Shown: in pieces, positions 10,570 through 24,352 of the stretch
Numbering within the stretch: position 1 is the stretch's first letter
How the letters are laid out: the number at the start of each line of letters is the position of its first letter
Assembly (NCBI RefSeq): GCF_036417845.1
Contig: NC_089979.1
Span: forward strand, 118,949,415 to 119,013,414
Reading direction: 5' to 3'
From: Apteryx mantelli
Taxonomy: Eukaryota > Chordata > Aves > Apterygiformes > Apterygidae
DNA: 64,000 nt
The notes under the pieces: model-generated
Databases searched by the model: none
Seen by the model: the letters and a program-made list of their open reading frames with translations, nothing else
Told to the model about the DNA's origin: nothing
Made by a program: the position numbers and the translations under genes

Positions 10570-13500
10570 CCGAGGGAAGTGGGTTTGAAGGGGGGGAGCT
10601 GGGAGGTGGGCCAGGAGGACGTCAGTAGTGCTACTGAGCAAAATTTAAATTGGAAAAAAGAGAGGAGAAGAGACCTGTAGCTTTATTAAAAAGCCACTGA
10701 TCAGGGCAGGGCGCAAGAGCTGAGGGCGGCGCTGAGGGATTGCATGGGGGCACCAGCAGGACACCTGGTTGAGCCCCCCCAGACAGGAGGGGAGGGGGCT
10801 GCTGCTGCATACCTGTCACCCGGGGGCTCAGACCGGAGCAGCAGCGGCTGCAACACTCCCGTGCACGCGAGCCCAGCTCTCCACGTCACCCAGCTGAGAT
10901 GCTCCGTCTAAAGTGCCTATCTGCGGAGGGGGAAAATGCTCAGCACCGGCGGCAGGGCGTCAAGAGAAAGAGATGAGATGGCTGACAGGAAACCCTGAGG
11001 GCCGACAGCCGGAGCAGCCAGGCCGCATCCCACTGCCCTGTTTTGCTCGGGATCCTGTGTTATGGCAGCGCTCACCCACCTGCGCCCCAACCCACAACAC
11101 GCCCGTGCCATATGTGGATGTTCAAGCCAGCCGTGGGCTCCCTGAGCCCCAAGGCTGCGTCGTCGGCATGAGAGAGGATGGGAGGGCACTGAGCGACCCC
11201 CCCCCACCCCGTTTGCCCTGCATCCCCCTCCCCAGATGAGGACCCTGCTGTCCCGCACCACTCACTGGGTATTTCTCTTTGTGAGAAGCCGGGAGTCGAG
11301 CAGGCTGTCCAGGGAGGCCACCAGAGATGGTCGTGTGTGCCAGGGCCCCGATTCAGCACTTGCATCCTTGCTTAACCAAATGTGAGGTTCACACATCTGA
11401 AGTGATGCCGTAAGTTTTAAGCCATAACACAGCAAAGCACCAAAGCAACTTATCAAATCATTTCTGAGTAAGTAGCACGTTTAAGCACATGCCTAGAAGT
11501 TTTGTGGCAGAGAAAAGTTTTATCTGCATGAGGCCAATACCTCGAACAGTCCTGTTTCTAGGACGGCCATCCCTTCAGCAAGGCTGTTTTTAACTCTGTT
11601 TCCTGACTAATGTCCCATCACAGCCTTGCTGTTACAGATCTCACTGCTCTAAAAGCTAAGAGCATGTTTACCAGGACGTTTTGCAGAGAGGCAGCAATCA
11701 AACTGGCAGGTGTTTTACTGCTTCGCTGTGATGATGCGGTGAGGCTGAAATGTGACTCTTTATAGGGCTGCCTGGTGACCGCCGGCTCTGCTGCAGAGAT
11801 CTGTGCAGACACCAGATTGTGCTCTGTGCCTGGTGAGACTGACTACCTGAAGAAACAGTTTTTAAACCTGTACTTAGGAGACTCGGCTCCAAGACATGAC
11901 TCCATAAGCTGAGACTGAACAGCAATACTGCAACTCTGCTAGAGCAAAGAGGAATTTCAGCAGCAAATCTGTTGTTCAGTTTTCCAATAAAGATGCTTCC
12001 AATTGAGAAACCTTCACAGTGAAAATGACACTTTTTCGCTGAAACCACCTCCCAAGAGAAATGAGCAGATTTTTTTTTCCGAGGGGCAATTTGCACGGTG
12101 CCTGTACAAGGAAGCATGGTTGAAATTTTGCCCTGCCCTGCCCTTACTCGATACACACATCAAAGTAGATGACCTCCCAACATCTGGGCAGGGGGGATCA
12201 CTAGTTATGGGGGTTAAAAGAAATTTCTCCTTTGTGTATAGTATTTTGCTCCACAGACATATATATGAACACAAATGGTGAAGAAGCCTGAAAAATGTTC
12301 TTCCATTCTCCAGCTTCCATGCAGTAATAGCTAAGTGTCTTCCTCATCCAAGTTTTCAAGAGTTTACTCAGCCTACTTAAGATTACAATGGCAAAATATT
12401 AAGAGCACTTCAGGTCCATGGTAGCACAAAAGGCCTTTCTAAAGCTGACACAATCAATAATGTATATCCACGCTTTCTTCAGCAACCTCTTTTTAGCATA
12501 TTCCTTTTGAACCCCGCAAGCACTCCCTACTTAAAAATTGATCCTCATCCAAGAGCCAGTCTGGGGCTGTGCCTCCATCGCATTCATTGTGTGTGCACGC
12601 ATGTAAAGGGTGGCTTCTTAGTAAGTAAAACTCTTCATGATTTTGCAGCATAGATTTTTTTTCCCCTACTATTCTCCGTGTTTATTTTGACCAGCTAATA
12701 TGGGTATCTTTTCTTGATCTCTAGTGGGCAATTGCTGGAGCAAGGGCTTTTTCTCCCCAGGATATGTAGGACCCTTTCTTGTCTGGCTGATTTGTTGAAT
12801 GACCCTCTCATCTTAAAACAGAAGTAAAAGCCAGTCTCATCCTATTTACTCATGCTAGTTTTGCTGCTACTGCAATGTGAGCCTTTCATTAGCAGGTAAT
12901 TTTCACTGATTACCACCTACATGAACATTACCATGTAAAATACAGCCATGCAATGTCTTCATGTTAACACGGTTTGCTCATTGGTAAGTGCTGCCTGCAA
13001 AGCAATATGCCAAACAAAGACAAACCATCATGAGGAGAGCCAGCATTTAAAATACTCTAATGCAACCAGCTGCCTCTATTCAGACCAAAAATCCATCTAC
13101 TGCAGTGTCTTGTCTTCGAGACAGTGGCCAGTGGAGAACATCTAGGGAAGAGTCTAAAAACAGGGCAGCATATTTGGATGTTCGACACAAGAATACTCTA
13201 ATTCTGGAGCCAAATGTGTCTTTGGACTTCATGGGCTACTTTTTCTTCCATGGGTTGCTTCTTGAACCCATGTAAACTCTCAGTGTCCAGAAAATCCTAT
13301 GCCAAGGACATCCCCAGCTCTCTCCTGCTGCAAGAAGAAGGAGGTCCATGTGCTTGTTCTGACGCACCACTTGCCAGTTTCGAGTACTTATTTTTTTCTT
13401 TTTCACTTTCGGTCTTTCTGTCTTAATGAAAGGCTACTATAAAAAGGTCTAAGCAATGACACTACTAAACTATGCGACAGTCTATTGAAATGAGCCTCAT

Positions 13501-16500
13501 CAGGCATTTCTCTTACCAAAGTACTATTTTACTCCATTCTCATTTACTGTGAGGTGTCATTTCTTTCTGCTAGACCATGATTGAGCTATCAAAGTGCTAA
13601 GTATAATACTCAAAACCTTCACATAAATCACCCTGACTTCTCAGGGTCTTTTCAGGCAGTCACGATTTTGTTTTACTTTGTTATCCCCTTCATAGCAAGC
13701 CTTATGCTTTGGCTGAGGAAAGCAAGGCAGCACACACAGCACAGAAATGTGAAAGCTGTTCGGACTTAAGAGGAGGAATGGGGAAAGAATGAGGGAGCTG
13801 TCAGGGATCCTGGATCATCCGGGATGGCCCGTTCCCTTCCCTCTCCCCTCCCACAGGAAGAACTCAGGCCTCCATCACATCCCTGCTCCACATGTGACTG
13901 AGAACTCCTGCATTTAAAATTCCTGTGTAGGCTCATAGAAGCAGGAGTGGGGCTGAGCCCACTGTTAGCCAAAGTGTCTCAGTGGGACTAGAGGGGATGG
14001 CTGACCAGGGAGACACTGTGGGATGCAACTTCTCAGAAAGGCAACAGTAATACAGATGTGAAGCGCTGCAGGAAGGAGAGCAGTTTCCCAAAGGCTAAGG
14101 AGAGAGCAGGCTCCTGGGCAGGAAATGATGAGCAGGATGAATGGCTGAAATGGGGAGCTGAAGGTATCTCTTGGAGGCTGGAGTGACCCCAGAGAATGAG
14201 GTCTGGGGAGTCTGCTATGGAGGAAGAGAGCACCAGAGACAATAGAGAACTACAGTTTTGATACCAGAGTCTACAATCTGGTCTACTCCAATAAGTAATC
14301 AGAAACATTTCTTTTCTGTATTTCTTTTGTTGGAAGGAGCCATCCACAAACTGAAGGTGAAAACTATCAAAGCAGAGGCATTTAATGCAGTTGGAGGGAG
14401 AAACAGAAGCATTTTTTTCCCAGCCCACCACTCTCGGTGTTTCACACACTAGCATGTGAAAAGTTCACAAATGCAATGGTGTTGAACCTCTGCACCAGTT
14501 GTGAATCTGCCCAGCCTTCTGTACTGATATAGAGCATGATGTCCATGTGTGAAATGAAGAAATGACATTGCCATTCTGATTTTGCCTGTTTTTGAATGAG
14601 AGGGATGGGTAACACTGATATTCGTGTTGTCTGGAGCTGGAAACAGTCATTCTTAACTGACATCAACTAGGAAATATTTTATCAGCAATTGATAAGAGGC
14701 CCAGTTGCACTAATTGAGTTTGCAGGATTCATGGGAAAGTTCCATTTAGTCTACTCAGGAAACCACATCAATCAAGCAACTAGATATGACTGTAATTACC
14801 TGTGCCTTTACATTAAAGCCATGCTCCACTAACATCATTCAGGTCCAGAGAAAAGCCAGGACCAGCTTTATTTTGGAATATGTTTTTCTTTGAGAAACAG
14901 GACCATCTAGTGGTTAAAACAGAAATTATCTTCTTGCTCTGTACTTCACTGCAGGGCGCTGAATGAACCCCCACCGTTTTCAAGTGAAAGCTTAGTTAGC
15001 GTGAAATCTGAAAGTGCGTCTGAAGCTAAACCAAACCATATGCAATCTGGACTTCCGCGAAGTTAGACTAGGTATCTAGGTTTTTACCACCAGCACACTT
15101 CCAGATCTGCCCAGTTCCCCCAGTAAGCAGATGATTGCTGGAACAACTCATCAGTGGCTGGGCAGCTCAGACACAGGCAGCAGCGACTCTCCCCCAGCTC
15201 AGCCCTTCCTCAGCACACTAGAGGCTTTGCAACAGAGAGAGCACCTGGATGGAAAACAAGTATGAGTCAAGTTTGGCATGGTTATAGCCACTTTCAAAAC
15301 TATTCTGCTGACAGTGTAGATAGATTTCACTATTCATTCTCCCACCTAGAAAGCCCGCAGGACAGCCTTCCACTCGGCATTTAGGTATGTGTAGCTTCCA
15401 AATGCAGCTGGATATTGTAGGTACAGTCACATAGCAGGGACGATAATACGTTTCAAAAAAAAAAAAATGAGGACAGAAATATTCTCCCTCTCTTGCAAGC
15501 ACTCACCACGGTATTCCAGCACTGAGACATTTCAAGTTTGCCAATATTAGGCCAGCAAAAGCACTTTTCTGGTACTGGAGCGGAGTTGAATTTGTAACTA
15601 TAGTCATTGTATTGTTGGGATGCAGGATGGAAATTCCTGTTGCTATTTGCCATTTGTATGTGCTCATGGGATCTATTAGATTTCATGCACAATCACTTTG
15701 CCAGGCAACTTAAACTGCTCTCTGAACACCACATGCTTCAAGCAGTAGTTGTCCAGGTTTCCAAGCAGCTAGAGCGGACAGTTCAGCACAAGTGTCTGCC
15801 ATGTTCTGGTAAGGCACAAAGCAGGACCAGGTCCTGGGGATCTGCCTACATGAGCAATCCTTAATTAAATTAATAGACCTTTTGGCTTTGTAAAGGTTCC
15901 TAAGGAATAAAACTTGCAATATCAGGGTGCTGCACATGAAAATAATTGCTGCAGTATGTATTAAAAAAAAGCCTCTAGGAAATGAAAAACAGTGATGTGG
16001 TCCATTCCAGCTATTTCAGAGATGACTGGAAGAAGCTAAAGGCAAGGCCATGCATGTGTGTGTACGCATGCAAGAACAGATGTCACACGGAGCCCTAAAT
16101 TAAAGCAAGGCTTTAGCTCTTACCATGAGTGGCTTGTTCTTTCCTGTCATAAAGCTTTCTCATGGTATTCCTAGCCCAAGTTTCTGAGACAGTGATTCTC
16201 TGAAAAGAACAAGGTTTCTGCTACCTGTCCGGGTTACCTGTTGTTCCTAAAGGGCAGCTGAAGTACTTCAGAGTAGACTTCCAAAGGTGGATTCTGAATT
16301 ACACAGGTGCTTTGCACAAAAGTGTATTTTATGGCTCCAGGATGTCATATTTTTCATCTGCACAATAATGAATCCCTGGATTTAATCCCAGCACCTGAAC
16401 AAGTCATAAATAGCATTTAATGAGTCACATACAGCATGACAGATGAACTGAGGTACAGTAAAAGACAAGCATGGGGATCCCTAATTGCTATTCATAATCA

Positions 16501-19400
16501 GGTCTTCCAACTATTATACTTAAATAGCTTGAAGCCATGATCAAGGTAATCAGAGATGACGTTCTTCTTTTCCCACACAATAACTGCCAGGTTATACATC
16601 AATTGTGGAATGGCAAGATTATCATTCCCAATCCAGGGCTTTAACAATGAAATCCAGTAGATGTTAGGGAATGAGATTAACACCAACCTTGGCTCTAGAA
16701 TGATTAGGCATAAGGTGAAATTTAGTTCTCAAGTGACAACACCTCTTGCTACCACTCAGCTTTTGAGCATATTTTAACTGCTCCTTCCTATTTTGTCTGC
16801 TATAGCTGTGCCACACCTGCTTGGTCCACCCTTCTGCAGGCAGGCAGTGCAGCAGGAAGCCCTCATGGCCAGGACTTGCCTGGGTCTATTGCCCCAGCAG
16901 TGGCTGCCCATGAACACTGAGAAGGACTCAGGACAAGGACTTATGGACAGCCTTCAAAGGAGTAAAAAACATGAGAAGTCTGCCTCCAGCAGGATGCCAC
17001 CTGTGTCTACCCACAGTTACCAGCTTTTGGTGCAAGATGCTGACAGAGACTGTATTTGTGCCAGCCCCAAGTGATGGACACAAGGATGTCGAGACCTGCA
17101 ACTCCCTCCAGGACAGCTGAGAGAAAGCTCTTTGCATTGACACAATCTCGGAGACCACACTCCAATGGATGTGGACGTCGAGCCAGGCTGCCAGGCAAAC
17201 AGTAAGCATGCTTGCCACGGTCTTCATTTTAATTGCTATGCATTGCGTGCCAAGATGTGCAATTAGGATTTGTTTCCATTCCCTCTGCAGTTGTCAAGGT
17301 TTGCACTTAAGAACTGTTTGTTCTGATTTTATTTTAAAGACAAAAAAGTCACACCTTTTTGACTTATAGAAGAGCTTTGTTGTCTCCCACATACCAAATC
17401 TCTTTTGTGTGTAAACTGTACAGTAAATCCCACAGCTGCACAATGAACCCGTAGACCTGGGTTCACGCCACAGTGAGAACTAGAGGTACAAAACCATTTA
17501 CAATGTATTAGGGTTCAAAATAAGCACAAGTACCAACACAGTGAGCAGAGAACATGCCCATACCTATGGGTTCAGACTTTGGTTTTGTGTCTGAAGACCC
17601 AAGGTCCTCTTATCCTTGGCCAGGCCAGTCCCCAGCCTCCCACTGACCCCTTTGCTTGTGTCAGAACGATTGTTTTATCGTTACATAAGTGAAGTGGATC
17701 TGAGATTTTAACCTTTATTTTTTAACACAAATCAGTTTGCTGATCTAGTTCATCACAATACCCCACACAGACAGTGGTACTGGCCCAGCCAAGGTAACAG
17801 AAACTAGTGGCTGTGGGGAAAAAAAGGGGTGACAGGTCTGCTTTGTTGCATAGAAAAAAGTTTCGTGGGAGAGGAAAAGATACAACAACAAATTTACATA
17901 GAGATGAAAAGCTTGCAAAAATGCATCAGAGCCAAAAACTGCCCACACTTACTAGTAACATTAAGTTCTCTGAAAGAGGTGCTCAAGGCATCCTGGAGGA
18001 CATGACCCTATGGATGGGTGACTGTCTGTCCAAAAGGTCTCTCAGTATCTCACTCCAAGCCCTTAGTCCACAGATGTTGCCCAAATCGTTGCATGCCCTG
18101 TGACTGAAGTAGCTATTTGTCCCAAGCTTTGTAATTAGTGCCTCCCCATCCTTCCATTACTTTCCCAGTAGTGCCTTTTTTGTCATTTTGCAGCTGCCTA
18201 GCTAAGAGTTAGCCAACTCTTCTCTGCAATCCATACTGCAGGGAAAGGCTTCATTAGCAATGGTAGCACAGGGTAAGCAGAAGGTTTGCATGTTGGCAAA
18301 TTGCCCTGTTTTCCCCAAGGGAAAACGAAAAGCCTCCTTGCAATAAGCTGCCAAGAGCAGGAACTTTCTTAGACCAATTCACACTGACATTCATAAACCT
18401 ACTGCAGTGCTGATCCAGGCCTTGGAGCACAGTGGAAAAAATATCCCTTTGATTAAAGCAGGCTGAAGCTTAGTATGAAAGCCAAAAAATAGAAATATAT
18501 GTTCTGGCAGTTGTGCCAATGCAACTAGCTTATTGTATATCTGCAAAGCCATTAATCACCTCCTGAGGACTAGCAAGCTTTACGACATGAACGCATCTTT
18601 TTAAGGGTGGAGGTTTAAATGCAAACTTTTACCATTGCAGCCCCAACAACACTTATGCTCTCCACACATGTAAGTAGTTACAGCAGTTTAGGATTGTGGG
18701 TTTCCAGTGATAGACATATGCTAGTGATTAAATAAGGGAATTCATCCAGGTGTGTGCTGCTTTGCAGCTCGGAGTACGTTGCATGCAGACATCCAGCCTG
18801 CCCAGCTGGCTTTGCCTGTACGGTGCCCCACAGAAACAATCTAAATATTTGGGATCAGGTGGCAGTGACAAGGAGCGTGAAATTACCACCCATCACAGCC
18901 CCTCAGTATTTCAGGGAAATATGGCCCACTCCCCACCCCAAACAGTGGAAAAATGACTGACAGCAAAGTAAAAAGGTGGCTGTTTACATCCTCTTCCCTC
19001 CTACGTGCCCCTGGGATCTGTAGGATTTCTTTCTTTTTTGATTTCCCATTTTATGAGTATCCACAGATTGTACCAAATGAAAGGGACGCACATCCTTCCC
19101 TCTGAGGTCAGTCAGAGAGTCACTGCCAGTGAGGCTGCCCCTTCCTCCCCTTCCTGGGGAGGCGCCTGCTGCCGGGCCACCCGCCGCAGCGGGTACCCTG
19201 GTGCCCGAAACACGGCAGTTCTGCCATGCTAGCAGGTCTAGCAGGGACGGCGGCGAGTGAAAATTACCTGTAAAGGGGGAGGCGCTGATGGTTTGTATGT
19301 TGCAAATTGTCCCCCCCCGCCCCCAATTTATTCTTGTGCATTGAGCAGGATCTTGTCCAGCGAGGCAGTTGTAACGGATGGTTGGGTTTGGTTTTTTTTC
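10570..19400. other. Intergenic stretch between PRLH2 and EIF1B
   Basis: No coding gene that I can support. The part next to the PRLH2 promoter (10,570-11,300) is GC-rich and may hold its regulatory DNA. Ancient L3/CR1-like sequence lies near 13,060-13,310. The rest is ordinary non-coding sequence with short A or T runs (for example 15,456-15,468). Confidence 0.5.
13060..13310 (+). mobile_element. Worn L3/CR1-family LINE fragment
   Basis: The stretch around 13,079-13,150 resembles the phrase seen in many ancient amniote CR1/L3 copies (a 'ccatct...cagt.tcttgtct..gacagtggccagt' block). Further on, 'cttcttgaacccatgtaaactc' matches the next block of the same family in the right order. Divergence is high, so boundaries are approximate. 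This is recalled similarity, not an alignment. Confidence 0.45.
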
Positions 19401-19862
19401 CAGCTCGTCTGAACTGGGGAGAGAAGGGAAAGGAAGAGGACGACCAAGGGAAAGCAGCACACTCTCCCAATTTCGGATCAGCTTGGGAAGCCAGTGCAGC
19501 AGCTGGCAGGATAGAAAAGGCACCAGGCGGAGGAAAGGCACCTGAGCGGGGAGGGGACCCGGAAGGGGGCCCGGGAGGGCGCCCCCTTGCCGAGGCCCGG
19601 GCCCCTTCGAGGCCGGCGGCGCGGCCCGGCCGGCAGCCGTGCTGCCTGGGCGGCCTCAAAAGACACCGGCTTCAGCTCCGTACCCGCGCTGCCTTCGGCG
19701 CTGCTTCTGTGCGGAACTAGGCTTCTGAGCAAGTTATGTCTAGTTGCCTGATGCTTCCTCAGGGAAAGCGGGAATTTGTGATTACACACAACGAAACTGC
19801 AGCACCCCCGGCGTCGCCGGGGGAGGGGAGGAGAGGGCGGGGGGAGGGAGGGCGCGGCGCGG

Positions 19863-19881
19863 TGCTCTCTGGGACCTGTAG
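19863..19881 (-). promoter_or_regulatory. ZNF143/THAP11-type motif (first)
   Basis: On the minus strand the sequence reads ACTACAGGTCCCAGAGAGC, a close match to the ACTACAnnTCCCAGnnnGC consensus typical of housekeeping, often bidirectional, promoters. It lies about 480 bases upstream of the EIF1B start codon. Confidence 0.65.
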
Positions 19882-19933
19882 TCCTGCCCGCCGGCGCGGC
19901 ACTGCGTGCTCTATGGCCGCGGAGCGGGCAGGG

Positions 19934-19952
19934 ACTCTCTTTCCCATGATGC
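19934..19952 (+). promoter_or_regulatory. ZNF143/THAP11-type motif (second, weaker)
   Basis: ACTCTCTTTCCCATGATGC keeps the ACT start, the TCCCA core and the terminal TGC of the same consensus, on the opposite strand to the first motif and 52 bases away from it. It could be a degenerate second site. Confidence 0.4.
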
Positions 19953-20002
19953 AGCACGGGGGCGGCAGTAGCCATCACGTGCCTGGCGCGGCAGGGGCGA
20001 AC

Positions 20003-20011
20003 GGCCATTTT
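20003..20011 (+). promoter_or_regulatory. YY1-type motif
   Basis: GGCCATTTT matches the core YY1 recognition sequence, which is common close to start sites of housekeeping and translation-related genes. It is placed in the EIF1B CpG-rich promoter. The match is short, so the call rests partly on context. Confidence 0.45.
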
Positions 20012-20360
20012 ACGAGGAGTAGAGAACGGTGGGTGGCCGTTAGCGGCAGTGCGGAGTGGTGTGCTGCGGGGGGGACGCCTGGTGGGGGGGATCTGACCGC
20101 CTTCTCCCCCCCCATTTTTTTTCCCTTTTCTTTCTCCCCCTTTGCGATCTTTCCTCCTTTCACTTCTTTCTCTCCCTTTCAGGTCCTTCCCCCTCCCTCT
20201 GCTCTTGTTACCCCTCCCCTCGCTGTGTCCCCACCCTCCCCGCTCCCTCCCTTCTCTGCTCCCCACCCCCTGCGCTGGTATTGCGGCGCCGCAGACGTGA
20301 CCCGAGCGGACCCGACCGCGGCCTTTTCCCCGCTGCTCCAGCCTCTCGCCGCAGAGTCGC

Positions 20361-23300
20361 ATGTCATCTATCCAGAACCTCCAATCCTTTGGTAAGAGGC
20401 TCCCCGCCGCCCTCCTCCTGCGATTCACCTTCGCCAAGCCCCTGCCGACTTGCTGCTTGCCCCCTTTCTTCCCCGCGACTTACCCTTCCCTCTCTTTTTT
20501 GGGGGGACTTGGTGTGTCGGTGACCCCCTCCCTGCCCTGGTGACACTGAAACGGTTATTGGGCGGTGTGTTGCCAGCCCGTATTCTGCCTGCGTTTTTCT
20601 GTAAAGAGGTCCCTGTCGGCTCGTCCTTGTCCTCCTGATCACTCACCCTGTGCTGTCAGCCTGGGGACGTGTGTTGTGTATACAGTAGAGGGAAATCTGA
20701 TATGAGGATAATCTCCCTCTCTGGTCGGAGCTGCTGCCCTCTCTAGTATTCTGACCCCTCCAACCTGCAGCCTTTGCCTGAATCTCTGCTAGGGCTCCAG
20801 GCCAGGCTTTTCTGTCAACGGTGCAGTCCCACAGTTGCAATCTTTGGTGAGTGGGGGGGTGTCTAGGGTTGGTGTTGCCCTGTCAAGGAAGGGAATAATC
20901 ACCTCACTACCCCATTCCCAATAAAGAATCACTTTGCTTGTTGATTTGCTGCAAAACTGCCTCATGTGTGTCATTATCCACTGCTCCAAAACCTGATTTA
21001 TGCCTTACAAATGATAGTGTTTTTTACAAATTGAGTTATATAGCTATTAGGTCATGTCTTGTATTAGCACAGAAGTTGTACCTTACTGGGCCATGGTTCT
21101 CCATGTTTCTTGATCTATAGGCTACAGAAGTGAGCAAGTAACTCTTCAGGATAATGTTGTCAAGCTTTTGATCTCAGCTTCGGCTCTGATCTTCTGCACC
21201 TGTAAGCAGTATGGGAAAGTTGTGGTAACTATGATTTGAGAACTTGTCCCAAGCTTAGCAATGTGCTACCCGAAGGATTTGTTTAAAGTAATCCAACGTT
21301 GACACCTACTGTGTTGGCTTTACCTCCAACCTAGAATCCTAAACTCTTTGTCGAGTGCAAGTCCCCTTTTCCTTTAATCCTTTCCTTGACTGAAATTTTT
21401 TATCGGTGTTTGTCTTACAAGCTGTGAAACTTGGGATATTTTAACAAATGCCCAGGGGAAATGGAGCTGCTCTGCCACACCTGGGCTATATTTCTTTCTT
21501 GTGGTGTTTGCACCCTCATGCTGCTTAACGCCTTCATGCTCTTGTCATTCTTGATTCCATTAGGGCCAGTCTGTCTGCTGAACTACTTCTGTTCCTATTC
21601 CTGCCCAAGTTTTATTTTTTTGCAGTGCTTGTTTCCAGTGGATGGCAAAACTTGATCTGTGCTTTTAGATTTGAGTTTTGGATAGAAATTTGAACATCTT
21701 AAACTGCATACATTTAAAATGGTGAACTTACCCTTTCTGAAAATCTGACTCTTTAATATGATGCTGATTAGTATGCAGAATAACTAGTTGTGGGTTAAAA
21801 ATAAAAATCTTGACTTAAAGCACTTAATGCTTTAAGATTTATTTGAAGGAGTTACTGTTCGGGAAGCTTGTAGGCTTACCAAATAAAATACATAATTAAG
21901 TGTGTTTTTGTGGAGAACAGAAAATAAGTAGTATAACCTGGAAACCCATCTTTTCTTCCTGAATGCCTGCTTGTTGTATACCTCTTTTAGATAAATTGAA
22001 GCTTGGAAGAAATAGAGAATGGACTTCTGTGTAGACAAAGCATAAATGAATTATAATGATTCTTGTCTGAAACTACCTCCTAGCAGAGTGATGCTGATTG
22101 ACATACAGCTTCTGTCATCTGTTGTATGTTGCTGTGTCTTGTTTACATTAGTAGCCAAGAATATATCCACAACTTAAATGCTGGTAGTGCAGTAGTTGTC
22201 ATGGTGCCAAGACTTCTGTTTTTGACCTGTAAAGCAGTGCATGTGAAAGAGCTTTTTATTTTTCTGTAATTATCAGTTCATCTGATAAAAGATATCCTCC
22301 CCATACCAACCTTACTTTGCTTAAAATGCATACGACTGGCTACAACGCTTTGTGCACTTAATATTCTCACTGCTGGAAATGAGCATAACTCTAGTCTAGG
22401 AACTACTTTTTCAGGTGCAGGGCTTCGGGATTTAGGGTTTATAAGAAAAAGTGAAAGCTTAAATTGATACCATAGCAGAATTTCTAAGAAGTTATTAAAG
22501 AAACTAGATGCTTAATAGCTGACCAACAGTAGGCTGAGTTAGTAGGCTAGTTAGACTTAATACAACTGAAGAAAAAAGTAATCTTAACAGTGCATTTTTA
22601 AACAGGGGGAAAAAAAAGCAAGATTATCCCATAAAGCCCTTAGTGAAGTGAAAAACTTATCTACTAGTTTTTGAGTTCGAATATTTTCTTTTATGAGAAT
22701 TACATACGATTTTTTTCCTCTTGCAGACCCCTTTGCTGATGCAACTAAGGGTGACGACTTACTCCCAGCAGGGACTGAGGATTACATTCATATAAGGATC
22801 CAGCAACGAAACGGAAGAAAGACACTAACAACTGTTCAGGGAATTGCAGATGATTATGACAAAAAGAAACTTGTGAAAGCCTTCAAAAAGGTGAAGTTGT
22901 TACTTTGATTTAAGAGTAAAGATATTACATAAAGGAGTATAAAGTTAAGAGGAGAAATATTTTTTTTTCTTTCTTGCCAGTGCCCATCACTTTCTTATTC
23001 AGGTTGATCCCCTTCCCTGTTTTTCTCAAAACTATTGTCACTGTCCAAGTGACAGTGATTTTTGCCAAAAAGCTATATGTTTCTTTCCTGTAATGCTCCA
23101 GTAAATAGAAATATATTCAGAGTGTTCCATTTAAATCTCACAGGTGTCTGGCATTATTGATATGAAGAATAGAACCAAAAACACAAAAGAAATTCTACTT
23201 AAAGTTGATTTTATCGTAGTTGGATTGCTGTTGAAATAAAGGTCTTGAGTTCTCCCAAGATAAAAGCGTATTTACTTCCTATTTTAAAATAGTATGTTGT

Positions 23301-24352
23301 TGAAAGGCTGTATCTTATGATTTTGTTTTCCATTCTTGTATTGAGTATTGGCCAGTCGCTTCTGCGTGGTAGCTGATCTTGCCCCTGCTTGGATTTACTA
23401 TCAGCAGCTTAGTTTGCTTTTACGCATCCCCAAATATGTTCCATTTGCTCTCAAAACCACCACAGAATAGATCTAACCTTGCCTTTTTTGGTTTCAGAAT
23501 TTTGATAAGCAGCTTCTGTGACAAAAGCCTGCTGAAAAGGCTTACTAAGTAAAATCATAATATACATAAGATATCTTATAATATGAATGTTTCTCTCTAG
23601 AAATTTGCTTGTAATGGTACTGTGATTGAACATCCTGAATACGGTGAAGTTATCCAGCTTCAAGGTGACCAGAGGAAGAACATCTGCCAGTTCCTCTTGG
23701 AGGTGAGGCACTGCAGATAAATACCTTGCAGTATTCTAAAACTCTCTGGAAGCAATAAATATTGACAGGTGACACTGATGTTAATTAATCTGTTAAAGAT
23801 GCCTACTATAATTTCTTTATATTTTCAGCCAAAAGGCAAAATGGCTTTTGCAGCACTGTTAAATGAGAGTAAGTCTTCAGTAAGAATCAAAATGCTTTGA
23901 AATGTGTTTGCCCTGCTGGAACCTATCATTTGTTCTCTGGCAATGCAACTTAAGCTTTTCATCTGTAAGTTGAAGTGTTTGATGCAAATCATAATTTTGA
24001 GGCTGAAAGCACTGTAGACAAAAGAGGTTTTTTCAAAAGTACTTACTAGCTTACTGCTGTAAATAGTGATATTGAGGTTTTAAATTGTCAAAGAATATGT
24101 GCTAGGACTGAAGAACAGATCAGACGTCTGAAAGAGTTTTCCTTGTTGTGTAGTGAATTCTTTTGTTTGACCCAAATGCATTTTGGAAACTAGAAAACTG
24201 CTTTATTCCATAGCTACAGTATTAATTTCTTTAATCAAAGTGTAAGATTCTGATAACTTCATATAAGCTTATAAGCTTTATTGAATTATGTTGCTTTTCT
24301 CCTTTAGATTGGCATTGTCAAGGAAGAACAACTGAAAGTTCATGGTTTCTAA
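20361..24352 (+). CDS. EIF1B: Eukaryotic translation initiation factor 1B (four exons)
   Basis: Complete eIF1-family gene. eIF1 binds the 40S subunit near the P site, promotes scanning and blocks initiation at poor start codons in the cytoplasmic 43S complex. Exons are 20361-20391, 22727-22890, 23601-23702 and 24308-24352, all with GT-AG introns. They encode 113 residues, the normal family length. The protein starts MSSIQNLQSFDPFADATKGDD, followed by the SUI1 domain (roughly 28-105) with IHIRIQQRNGRKTLTTVQGI and the basic KKKLVKAFKKKFACNG segment, and ends EEQLKVHGF. ADATKGDD, FLLE and GIVKEEQ point to EIF1B. EIF1 has ADASKGDD and GLAKDDQ at these places. The start codon is the first Met of the conserved N-terminus, 30 codons before the exon 1 donor. 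No frameshift or premature stop was seen. Intron 1 is about 2.3 kb. Confidence 0.98.

Larger units (their letters stand above)
19480..20600 (+). promoter_or_regulatory. EIF1B: CpG-rich promoter and first exon region of EIF1B
   Basis: GC content and CpG frequency rise sharply here against the AT-rich surroundings, peaking at 19,540-20,060 and 20,280-20,360. The EIF1B start codon is at 20,361. There is no TATA box in the expected place, so this is a dispersed housekeeping promoter. It contains ZNF143-type and YY1-type motifs and a long pyrimidine-rich tract (20,100-20,280), which could be 5' UTR or promoter. Open frames on both strands here, up to 319 codons, are by-products of high GC. Confidence 0.8.

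Noticed and set aside
19478..20437. 319-codon minus-strand open frame over the EIF1B promoter
   Set aside because: Low-complexity Arg/Gly/Pro-rich sequence covering the CpG-rich region and EIF1B exon 1. A shadow of GC content.
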